This document shows positions 17,136 to 26,000 of a stretch of 64,000 bases of DNA, in pieces. The stretch spans positions 124,001 through 188,000 of the forward strand of contig CAWGQC010000012.1 of the NCBI GenBank assembly GCA_963824645.1. The letters are read 5' to 3'. Each line of letters opens with the position of its first letter. Position 1 is the stretch's first letter. A program made the position numbers and the translations under genes. The notes beneath the pieces were generated by a model. It saw only the letters and a program-made list of their open reading frames with translations. It ran no database searches and was not told the DNA's origin. The DNA is from Bog-756 sp963824645. GTDB lineage: Bacteria > Actinomycetota > Acidimicrobiia > Acidimicrobiales > RAAP-2.

Positions 17136-18737
17136 GTGCCATCATCCGATCCGCAGCCCCAGAGCGGTCCACCGTCCGGGGTGTCGCCTCCGACGGGGCC
17201 CGGTCATGCTCCGGCCACCGGCCGGCTCGACCGACCGGTGGTGGTCATCGGTGGAGGCCCGGCCGGGCTCACCGCCGCTCGCCTGTTGGCTGAGGCGGAG
17301 GATCCGGTGGTGGTGGTCGAGCAGGACACCGTGGTCGGAGGTATCAGTCGCACGGTGGAGCGCGATGGTTGGCGGTTCGATATCGGTGGCCACCGCTTCT
17401 TCACCAAAGTCAAGGCGGTCGAGGAATTCTGGCACCAGGTTCTTCCCGACGAGGACTTCCTCCTCCGTCCCCGGATGAGCCGGATCTTCTATGAAGGCAA
17501 GTTCTACGACTACCCGATCAAATTGGGCAATGCACTCCGGAACCTCGGCCTCATCGAGGCCTTCCTCTGTGGGTTGTCCTTCCTGTGGGTCCGTATCCAT
17601 CCACCGAAGGATCGCACCACCCTCGAGGGCTATATCGTGGCCAACTACGGATGGCGGCTCTATCGTCACTTCTTCAAGACCTACAACGAGAAGCTGTGGG
17701 CGGTGTCGGCGTCGGAGATCTCGGCGGACTGGGGAGCTCAGCGCATCAAGGGGATGTCGCTGTGGAACGCCGTATGGGAGCCCATACGTGCGTCGTTGGC
17801 CGGAAAGAGGCGCGACAGCTCAAAGCAGATGACCAGCCTCATCGAGGAATTCCAGTACCCGAAGCTGGGTCCGGGCATGATGTGGGAGCGCTGCGCCGCC
17901 CAGGTCGAGGAGATGGGCGGCGCCATCCGGATGGAGACCGGGGCGACCGCTGTCCATGTCGAGGACGGGGCTGCGGTGGCGGTGAGTGTTTCCTCGGGCG
18001 GATCCACCGAACGGATCGAGGCTTCGCACGTCATCTCCTCGATGCCCCTGACCGCCCTGGCCACCATTGTCGATCCCCCGGTGCCCGACGAGGTGGCCCG
18101 GGCCGCCGCCGACCTCCACTACCGTGATTTCCTCACCGTCGCCCTGGTCGTCCCCGAGGACCGGGGCTTTCCTGACAACTGGATCTATGTGCATTCGCCC
18201 GAGGTCAGGGTGGGGCGGATCCAGAACTTCGGCGTGTGGTCGCCGTACATGGTCAAGGACGGGCGAACATGTTTGGGCATGGAGTACTTCGTCTTCGAGG
18301 GCGATGACCTCTGGAGCTGCCCCGACCAGGAGTTGGTGACCCTGGCCACCAAGGAGTTGGCCACCATCGGTCTGGTCGATCCCTCCGATGTCGAGGCCGG
18401 GTATGTCGTTCGGATGCCCAAGGCCTACCCGGTCTACGACGACGTCTACCGGCAGAACGTCGATGTCATCCGTCGGTGGTTCGAGGAGCACGCCCCCAAT
18501 GTCCATCCCGTCGGCCGCAACGGCATGCACAAGTACAACAACCAGGACCATTCCATGTACACGGCCATGCTCACCGTGGACAACATCCACGGAGCGGCCC
18601 ACGACATCTGGTCGGTGAATGTCGAGGAGGAATACCACGAAGAGGGGGAATCCGCTCCCGTGCCGGGCGGCCGCACCGGGCGCGACGCGCCGATCATCCC
18701 CCGACGGGCGCGAGAAGTCGGGAACGTCGCTACCTAG
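17136..18737 (+). CDS. FAD-dependent UDP-galactopyranose-mutase-like protein
   Basis: 533-residue cytoplasmic flavoprotein. After a proline-rich N-terminus, PVVVIGGGPAGLTAARLLAE is the dinucleotide-binding motif, followed by VGGISRTVERDGWRFDIGGH, a combination found in UDP-galactopyranose mutase and related amine-oxidase-like enzymes. The segment MSRIFYEGKFYDYPIKL also occurs in this group. It may supply a furanose sugar nucleotide or act as a desaturase-like oxidoreductase; the protein is longer than typical Glf, so the substrate is uncertain. GTG 17136 is the best available start, with a weak GAGAGG about 12 bases upstream. Its stop overlaps the next start (TAGTG), linking it with the following glycosyltransferase. 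Confidence 0.75.
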   Translation: MPSSDPQPQSGPPSGVSPPTGPGHAPATGRLDRPVVVIGGGPAGLTAARLLAEAEDPVVVVEQDTVVGGISRTVERDGWRFDIGGHRFFTKVKAVEEFWHQVLPDEDFLLRPRMSRIFYEGKFYDYPIKLGNALRNLGLIEAFLCGLSFLWVRIHPPKDRTTLEGYIVANYGWRLYRHFFKTYNEKLWAVSASEISADWGAQRIKGMSLWNAVWEPIRASLAGKRRDSSKQMTSLIEEFQYPKLGPGMMWERCAAQVEEMGGAIRMETGATAVHVEDGAAVAVSVSSGGSTERIEASHVISSMPLTALATIVDPPVPDEVARAAADLHYRDFLTVALVVPEDRGFPDNWIYVHSPEVRVGRIQNFGVWSPYMVKDGRTCLGMEYFVFEGDDLWSCPDQELVTLATKELATIGLVDPSDVEAGYVVRMPKAYPVYDDVYRQNVDVIRRWFEEHAPNVHPVGRNGMHKYNNQDHSMYTAMLTVDNIHGAAHDIWSVNVEEEYHEEGESAPVPGGRTGRDAPIIPRRAREVGNVAT

Positions 18738-20107
18738 TGGAAGAGGGCACCAAGCTCCCGCCGGTGCCTGGGCGCTCCTTTCGGTGGTGGCTGGGCGGAG
18801 CCTGCGCCGTGGGGCTGGCCCTCCGGCTGGTCTACGTCTTCGTGGTGAAGGCGGGCGCCCAGCTTCAGGGCGACGCCTTCTACTTCCACGGTCAGGCCCA
18901 GCTGAACCTCGAGGGCCACTGGTTCGTCGACCCTCAGGTCTACCTGTCCAAGCATCCCAATCCCGCCCTTCTGGCCTCGGCCCAACATCCGCCGGTGTTC
19001 ACGTTGCTGCTCACGGCAGGAGACTTGGTCGGTGTGCGCAGCGTGAATGCCCAGCTGGTTCTGGAATGCCTCATTGGCACGGCCACCATTCTTCTCACCG
19101 GGATGGTCACCCGGGACCTGGTCTCGCCCCGGGCCGGGGCCATAGCCGCGGTCATCGCCGCCCTCTACCCCGGGTTCTGGGTCTTCGACGGCGAGGTCAT
19201 GTCCGAGGCCCTGGTCATGCTGTTGGCCGCCCTGGTGGTACTGGCGGCCAATCGGTGCTTTCGTGACTTCACGGTGCGCCGGTGCCTGGTGCTCGCCTTC
19301 CTCACCGGTCTGTGCGCCCTGACCCGGGCCGAGTTGGTTCTCCTCATACCCTTGGTGGCCCTTCCCACCATCTGGTGGCAGCACTCAATGGCCTGGCGTC
19401 GCCGGAGCGTATTGTGCGCTCTGGCCGTGGTGGTGGCGGTGGTTCCCATGGTGCCGTGGTTCGCCCGTAACTTCGTCGTCTTCCACCAACCGGTCTTCCT
19501 CTCCGACCAGCTGCCCATCACTCTCGCCTCCGCCAACAACGAGCAGGCCTACTACGGTCCGCTGACTGCCTCGTGGTGCTACACGTGCCTCCTCGGCACC
19601 CACTTCCCCCGCTCGTTGAGCGAGGCGGGGGCCGGCTCCTACTGGGACGCGCAGGCCAGGCACTACATCGAGAACCACGAGGGGCAGGCCGCAGTGGTGG
19701 CCGTCCAACGGGTGGGGCTGGAGTGGGATCTCTACGCCCCCCTCCGCCAGGCCAACCAGGATTTCCTCGAAGGATGGCCGACACCGGTGTCGGATGCCTG
19801 GCTCATCTGGTTCTATCCCCTGGCTGCCTTGGCCCTGGGGGGCGCCGTCATTCTGCGCCGCCGCCGGCGTCCCATTTTTCCCCTGGTGGCGCTGTTCATC
19901 GTTCCCACCGTGGCCGCCGTCGTCACCTACGGGAACTACCGCTTTCGTTCGGAGGCGGAGGTGGCACTGGTGGTTCTGGCCGCGGTGGCTCTCGACGCCC
20001 TCTGGGCCTCGATGGCCGGCCGCCCTCCCGACCCCCTAACCGCCGGCACCGAGGTCGAGGTGGTCGGACCCCTCCCGGCCCGTCAGGTCGAGCCAGTGGT
20101 GGCATGA
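18737..20107 (+). CDS. GT39-like membrane glycosyltransferase
   Basis: 456-residue multi-pass protein. The first loop has GAQLQGDAFYFHGQAQ, with the acidic residue expected after the first helix of GT-C enzymes, then KHPNPALLASAQHPPVFTLLL, equivalent to the HPP-type motif of the PMT superfamily. Around ten hydrophobic segments follow, and TRAELVLLIPLVALP resembles the family's mid-region. GTG 18737 shares one base with the preceding TAG stop, while the stop TGA shares four bases with the following ATG, so translation is coupled on both sides. Product unknown; context points to a cell-surface polysaccharide or glycolipid. Confidence 0.78.
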   Translation: MEEGTKLPPVPGRSFRWWLGGACAVGLALRLVYVFVVKAGAQLQGDAFYFHGQAQLNLEGHWFVDPQVYLSKHPNPALLASAQHPPVFTLLLTAGDLVGVRSVNAQLVLECLIGTATILLTGMVTRDLVSPRAGAIAAVIAALYPGFWVFDGEVMSEALVMLLAALVVLAANRCFRDFTVRRCLVLAFLTGLCALTRAELVLLIPLVALPTIWWQHSMAWRRRSVLCALAVVVAVVPMVPWFARNFVVFHQPVFLSDQLPITLASANNEQAYYGPLTASWCYTCLLGTHFPRSLSEAGAGSYWDAQARHYIENHEGQAAVVAVQRVGLEWDLYAPLRQANQDFLEGWPTPVSDAWLIWFYPLAALALGGAVILRRRRRPIFPLVALFIVPTVAAVVTYGNYRFRSEAEVALVVLAAVALDALWASMAGRPPDPLTAGTEVEVVGPLPARQVEPVVA

Positions 20108-21663
20108 CCGGCCCCGACGGCGACCTGCACGATCCCGGACTCGAGGTCATCCTGGAGGAAGTCGACCAGGTGGTCGAGCCAGTGGCCGAGTCGGTGGCGA
20201 TGTCCCCGGCGGTGGGGATCGCCGTAGCCGGTGGCCCGATGATCCCGCTGCCGCCCGACGAGCGGGCCTCGAGCGTGCGCAGTCACGGGGATTCGATTCG
20301 ATCCGGTCTGAGCCAGGCCGGTCCGGTGGCCATAGCCGGTCTGGTGGTCAATGGAGCCGCCGCCCTGGTGGTGGTGGCCGTGGCCCGGCTGGTTTCGCCG
20401 GCGTCCTACGGGGCTATCGCCCAGCTCCTGGGGCTGTTCTTCATCCTGTCCATGCCCGGATCGGCAGTGCTGGTGGGGGTGGTGCGCAGGGTCACGGCTC
20501 TGCGCAACGCCGACCAGTCGGACCGGATAGGGCGATGGGTGGGGACCGTCCATCGGATCGTCCTCGGCGCCATCGCCGTCGAAATCGTGGTCGTCCTCGT
20601 CATCCGGAACTGGATAGCCCATCAGCTGTCGCTTCCCAACAGCCAGGGTGTCGTGCTCATCCTGGTGGCCGCCGGCGTCTGGATCCTCCTGTGCGTTGAC
20701 CGAGGGGTGCTCCAGGCCGACAGGCGTTACCGCGGACTGGCCGGCAACCTGCTGGTCGAAGGAGGAGTGCGGACCGTTCTCGTGCTGGTACTGGTGGCTG
20801 CGCACGCCGGTGTGGCCGGGTACGCCTTGGGGGTGTTCGTCGGCGAAGTGGCAGCCACTCTCCATGCCCACTGGTTGGTGGGCAGGAACCCCGCCCCTTC
20901 GGCTGACTCGATGTCGATGGCCCACGGCACCGCCACCGGTACCACCGCAGCCGACAGCGGGGGAGGGGAGAACAGCCCGCTGGCCCGTCGGCGGCTGATG
21001 GCCGACGTGGCTGCCGCTTTCTGTGGGTTGGCCCTTCTCGGGCTGCTCCAGAACGTGGACGTCATCCTGCTCGGGCGGCTGGACCACGCCAACGTCGGCC
21101 CCTACGCCGCCATCTCGGTGGCGTCCAAGGCGTTGGTGTTCGGGGCCCTGGCCCTGGGCGCCTACCTGTTGCCCGAGGCCACCATCCGTTGGAACGAAGG
21201 AGGGCACGCCATCCGCCAGCTGGGCGTGACCCTCATCTTCCTGGCCGTACCGGCCGGTCTGCTGTTGGCCATCGCCCTGTTCATACCCAAGGCGTTTCTG
21301 ACCCTGGTGTTCGGGGCCCGACTGAGCGCCGGGGCACCGGCCTTCGCCGCCCTGGTGGTGGCCATGATGTTTCTTTCCTTTTCCGTCTTGGTCACCAACT
21401 ACCTGTTCGGAACCGGGTCGCGCTGGATTGTCTTGTTGTTGGTGGCCGGATCGGGTCTGGCCCTGGCCCTGGTGGCTCACGCCGACGGGCAGATGGTGGC
21501 CACCGCCCGCGCCGACCTGGCCGCTCAGGGCGCCCTGGCCGTGGGCATGGGGGCGGCGTTCGTGGCCGTCCATCGACGGCGGGCCGGCACCGGTCGGTGG
21601 TTAGGCCGGAGATCCGGCGCCGGGAACGTCGTGTCGAGCGGCGGAACCGGACCCCATCACTGA
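20104..21663 (+). CDS. polysaccharide flippase-like membrane protein (Wzx/MOP superfamily)
   Basis: 519-residue protein with about 12 hydrophobic segments and a cytoplasmic N-terminus of about 65 residues. The segments around LVVVAVARLVSPASYGAIAQLLGLFFIL and the NVDVILLGRLDHANVGPYAAIS region are typical of MOP-superfamily lipid-linked oligosaccharide exporters, including the pattern in which helix 1 is followed by a YG(A/E) loop. It would flip a polyprenyl-linked glycan made by the neighbouring enzymes. ATG 20104 overlaps the previous stop by four bases (ATGA). An insertion of about 45 Gly/Ser/Thr-rich residues lies in the middle loop. An O-antigen ligase or polymerase is not present next to it. 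Confidence 0.75.
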   Translation: MTGPDGDLHDPGLEVILEEVDQVVEPVAESVAMSPAVGIAVAGGPMIPLPPDERASSVRSHGDSIRSGLSQAGPVAIAGLVVNGAAALVVVAVARLVSPASYGAIAQLLGLFFILSMPGSAVLVGVVRRVTALRNADQSDRIGRWVGTVHRIVLGAIAVEIVVVLVIRNWIAHQLSLPNSQGVVLILVAAGVWILLCVDRGVLQADRRYRGLAGNLLVEGGVRTVLVLVLVAAHAGVAGYALGVFVGEVAATLHAHWLVGRNPAPSADSMSMAHGTATGTTAADSGGGENSPLARRRLMADVAAAFCGLALLGLLQNVDVILLGRLDHANVGPYAAISVASKALVFGALALGAYLLPEATIRWNEGGHAIRQLGVTLIFLAVPAGLLLAIALFIPKAFLTLVFGARLSAGAPAFAALVVAMMFLSFSVLVTNYLFGTGSRWIVLLLVAGSGLALALVAHADGQMVATARADLAAQGALAVGMGAAFVAVHRRRAGTGRWLGRRSGAGNVVSSGGTGPHH

Positions 21664-21681
21664 TCCCATCGACACCACCGG

Positions 21682-21687
21682 TACACT
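21682..21687 (+). promoter_or_regulatory. -10 box TACACT before the GT4 gene
   Basis: TACACT lies in the 81-bp gap after the flippase gene. It would give a leader of about 50 bases to the ATG at 21745, which has GGGGGA at good spacing. This makes the GT4 gene at least partly independent of the block upstream. Confidence 0.4.
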
Positions 21688-21744
21688 GACGGAGATATCG
21701 GTGGCAGGCCGCAGACAACGAGATGGTTCCGGGGGAATCGGCCT

Positions 21745-23064
21745 ATGAGGCGTGTGATCGGGGAGACTTCGACCGCCCGTGCCGATGGGATGGCGGGCCG
21801 CCCTACCGGCTATCCACACTTGGTTCCCGTCCCGGATCCGGAGCCGTCCGGTGCCCTCTCCGGCGGGGGGACGATGTCGGGTGAGTCCCCCTTCGCCCAG
21901 CCCGCCCTACGCCAGTTCGCCGGGCTGACCGTAGGCGAGATCGCCGAGCGGGCCGGGCTCAAGCGGATCGACGTGGTGGCCTGGCGCGATTTCGACGATC
22001 CGGAGGCAGGAGGGTCGGAGCTCCACGCCCACCGGGTCATGACAGCCTGGTCGGAGGCCGGTCTCGACGTGTCCATGACCACATCATCGGTACCCGATGC
22101 CCGGACGGTCATCCGCCGGGACGGCTATCGCGTGATCCGTCGGGCCGGTCGCTACTCGGTCTTCCCCCGCACCATGCTCTCGGGGGCACTGGGCAGGATC
22201 GGCAGCGGTGACGGTCTGGTCGAGATCTGGAACGGGATGCCGTTCTTCTCGCCGCTCTGGGCCCATTGCCCCCATATCGTCTTTCTCCATCATGTCCACG
22301 CCGAAATGTGGAAGATGGTGCTGCCCACCCCCCTGGCCGAGTGCGGCTACGTCATCGAGCACCAGTTGGCTCCGCCCGCCTACCGCCGGAGCCGGATCGT
22401 GACCCTGTCGACCTCCTCGAAGCGGGAGATCGTCGACCGACTCCGGATCCCCGCCGAGCGGGTGTCGGTCTCGCCTCCCGGCGTCGAGCCTCAGTTCACG
22501 CCGGGCGGGAACCGGAGCCCGGACCCCCTAGTGGTGGCCGTTGGTCGGCTGGTACCGGTCAAGCGCTTCCATCTGCTCATCGAGGCCCTGGTGGCGATCA
22601 AGCCGCTCTTCCCCCGCCTCCGGGTGGTCATCGCCGGTGAAGGCTACGAGCGTCCAGCCCTCGAGGAGCTCCTGAGGCGGCACGAAGCCCAGTCGTGGAT
22701 CTCCTTGCCTGGTTACGTGGTCGACGACGACCTGGTGGATCTGTACCGGAGCGCCTGGGTGGTGGCGTCCAGCTCGCTGCGGGAAGGGTGGGGGATGACG
22801 GTGACCGAGGCCGGGGCCTGCCGGACGCCGGCGGTGGCCACCCGGATCGCCGGCCACCAGGACGCCGTCATCGACGGCCGGACGGGCATCCTGGTCGACG
22901 GCCGCCAGGACCTGGTGGGTGCCCTCCGGACCATCCTGGGCGACGAGGCCCTCCGCTTGCACATGGGAACGGCGGCGGCCGAACACGCCGCCCATTTCAC
23001 CTGGGACGCCACCGCCCGGGGCACTCTGGCCGCACTGGGGGCCCGCGCCCTGGCCCGCCCGTAA
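21745..23064 (+). CDS. GT4-family glycosyltransferase
   Basis: 439-residue cytoplasmic, GT-B fold transferase using a nucleotide sugar. The N-terminal half has AWRDFDDPEAGGSELHAHRV, the loop typical of retaining transferases. The C-terminal half has VVAVGRLVPVKRFHLLIEA, VIAGEGYERPALEELL and SSSLREGWGMTVTEAGACRTP, the E(x7)E region of GT4. ATG 21745 is preceded by GGGGGA at eight bases; an internal ATG at 21874 also has a strong GGGGGGA site four bases upstream and would remove 43 poorly conserved residues, so the start is unsettled. The gene ends 14 bases from the convergent AftD-like gene. Sugar and acceptor are unknown. Confidence 0.85.
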   Translation: MRRVIGETSTARADGMAGRPTGYPHLVPVPDPEPSGALSGGGTMSGESPFAQPALRQFAGLTVGEIAERAGLKRIDVVAWRDFDDPEAGGSELHAHRVMTAWSEAGLDVSMTTSSVPDARTVIRRDGYRVIRRAGRYSVFPRTMLSGALGRIGSGDGLVEIWNGMPFFSPLWAHCPHIVFLHHVHAEMWKMVLPTPLAECGYVIEHQLAPPAYRRSRIVTLSTSSKREIVDRLRIPAERVSVSPPGVEPQFTPGGNRSPDPLVVAVGRLVPVKRFHLLIEALVAIKPLFPRLRVVIAGEGYERPALEELLRRHEAQSWISLPGYVVDDDLVDLYRSAWVVASSSLREGWGMTVTEAGACRTPAVATRIAGHQDAVIDGRTGILVDGRQDLVGALRTILGDEALRLHMGTAAAEHAAHFTWDATARGTLAALGARALARP

Positions 23065-23078
23065 CCGGGGACCGCCCC
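23065..23078. terminator. short shared terminator candidate between convergent genes
   Basis: Only 14 bases separate the convergent stops. GGGG and CCCC around 23068-23078 can pair over a four-base loop on either strand. The stem is short and lacks a T tract, so this is a weak candidate. Confidence 0.2.
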
Positions 23079-26000
23079 TCAGGAACCGTCGGCCGGTGCC
23101 GTCGGGGTGACCGGTGCCATTTCGGTTCCCTGTATCTGTGCCGATTCCTTACGGGACCGGCGCCGGTGGAGGATCACGTCGACCGCACCGTCGGCACCCA
23201 GGAAGACCACACCGGCCCAGGCGTAATCGGCAGCCTTCTGGAAGGAGAGGGGCCAGGATCCGTCGGGGAGGACGTGCTGGGCTGCCTGGGTGGCGGCCGT
23301 GTACTCGCCGGCGGCCACGATTCCGGCAATGGCGACCAACCCGAGGACGATACGGAGCCGGGGGACCAGGAGCACCACGGCGGTGGCCAGGCCCACGGTG
23401 AGACCGACGAGGGGCGCGGCGATGACCGCGGCCGCCCCCCCGGCCACCACACCGGTGACCAACGACACCCACACCGGAGCCCGGGGAGCCTCCTTGGCGA
23501 AGGGGACCGCCAGTCGGGGACCGTCGCGCGGATCGGTCACCAGCGACTCATCCGGTCCGCCGGCCGCCCGGGCCGCTCCCCGGGCGTGCCCGCCCCTGTT
23601 GCGACGGCGTCGCCGGGGCACGAAGACCAGGACGACGCAGGCCACGATGGCCAGCGCCGAGATGATCAGGGCGATGTCCACTCTGCTCTGGGGCTGCCAG
23701 GTGAGCACGACGGTGACGGCTCCGTCCCGGACCGCTCCGGGGCCGAGGGTCGACGGGTCGAGCCGCCACCCGTTGGCGAAGCCGTCGATGAGAAAGGGGG
23801 GCCCGAGGGTGGGGCCGCCGACCACCGAGGCTCGCCATCCGGCATTGATGCTCTGGCCCAGGACCACGTCGATGGGTGCCTGGCCGGATGCGGGGTTCAC
23901 CCCCAGCACCGACAGCCGGATGGAGGTGGACGACTGGCGGATGACGTGGACGGTCGGGGCGGCAGGTACCGAAGGGGCGGCCAGGGTGGTCGGTGAGGAC
24001 AGGGCCATGGGGCCACCGCCCGGAGCCGAATCGAAGGCCAGCTGGTCGATGTCGAATCCGCTGGTCTGACCGGGTACAGCTTCCAGGGTGTGGGTGCCCG
24101 GTCCGAGGGTCAGCCCTCCCGCATCGGGTCCGCACAACGAGACCGTCAGCGCCTGGCGGGCCAGAGCGGTGGTGGTGGATCCGGAGACCGACACCCACAG
24201 GGGATTGCCGTCCATGGACAAGAGATCGTCACGGCAGGAGGAGGGGATGATGGCCGGTACCGGGGCGGCCTGCAGGCCCGGGATGCCCACCTCGGCAATC
24301 CCGATGGGCATGGCGATGGGTGTCTGTGAGTAGTAGTTGGGCGTGTTCTCGATCCGCACGGCATCGACGGTGATACGGATGTCGGCACCGGTCATGGGCG
24401 GCAAGGAGACCGGTACGTCGACCACCGAGCCGGGCACCGTGCTGTCGGCCAAAGGAGGGAGGGCGAAGGTGGTGCTGGCCGTGCCGGTCGCCACGGTGAC
24501 GCGGGTCGGGACCGAGTGCTGGCCGTCGGCGGCGATCTGCAGGTTCAGGTGGTCGAAAGTGATCGGCTCGGGCAGGCGGTAGTCGAGCCAGTCGCCGGCC
24601 TGGTGGGTGGCACCGAAGCCCGGCTCCCACAAGGTCGACGGGTCGTTGTCCAGGGTGGCGATGGCGCCCGCCTGGAGGTCGCCGGGCAGCCGGCCCAGCG
24701 AATAGGCCACGATGCCGGTTCCGTTGGCTCCGGGTCGGCCCACCAACCGGTCGATCATGTCGTCGGGGATGAGGGGGGAGATGCGGGCCGAGCCGGTCAG
24801 GGAGAACGTGCGGCCGGTCGGGAGCCAGAAGCTACGGGACAGCGCCGGCTCCACATCTTGACGCGGGGGGAAACCCGAGCTCCGCAACCGGGTCATGACC
24901 AGGCTGAGCCGGTCGAAACCGGATGAGGGCCCGGCCGCCCGCAGCAGGTCCTCGGGCATGGCGATGACCTCGTGCACGGTGAGGCCGGGAATCCCCACCT
25001 CGGCGAACCCGACCGAGCTACGCGAACCCACCGGTGTGGCCGGATTGTCCACGTGGCTGGCCTCCACCGTGATGCGCAGGGTGGTGAAGGTCCGCGGCGT
25101 GAAGGTGATGGTCTGGCCGGAGGGGAGCAGCGAGGCGGGACCCAGCGCCACGGTGAGGGGATGGCCACCGTCAAAGGTGAGGGTGGCCCGGGTGATGGTC
25201 CGATCGGGGTTGCCGGTCTGGGGCTGGACGAGGGTGAGGGAGCTCTCGGTGCGGGGTTGGGCCAGCACCACCTGCCACCATTGGCCGACCGGGGGGACGA
25301 AGGAGTTGTCCAGCCAGTTGGTCTGGGTGTTGCCGTCCAAGGCGTTGGCCGGCTGGTCCTCGGGAAGGTAGGTGATGGAGGAGCCGTACGAGGAAGCGGT
25401 GACCGAGGACACCCCGGGCAGCACGGCGGTGGTCTGAGCGTCGGCCGGGGCCTTGGGGAAGAGATTGAGGGGAGCATCGGCGGCGTTGGTGGTGTCGGGC
25501 CCCTGCGCTGCCGTTTCCGTGTAACCGGTCTGTTCGTTGAGCGAGTTCCACTCGTAACCCTGCTTCCGGTTGGTGTCGGTGACCACCAGGTCGGCCCGTT
25601 GGCTCAGGGTCTCCTTCTGCAGTGACCGGTCGGTGTCGAGGGTGCCGGCATAGAGGACGGTGGGGTTGTCGGCCAGCAGGCCGACCGAGGCGGCGTTGTC
25701 TATACCGGAGGCGTCACCGTCCACCACCAGGGGAGTGGCGGTCGTTTCGGTGCGCACGATAGGGCGGGGGTCGGTCACCGTGTAGGACACCAGAGGTGGT
25801 GTCCACCCCTGGTTCGGCGGGCGCGACAGGGTGGCCTCATCGAAATGGGGAATGACCGGCACGTTGGGCCGGGGCGTTCCGTAGGAGACCGGGTCGGTCA
25901 GACCGGAGGGGGTGGTGGCCAGATCGGCGGCCACTTGCTGGGGCAGGGGGGTGTCGTAGCGCTCATAGGCCTGGTCGTACTGGACCAGTACGTCGCCGGC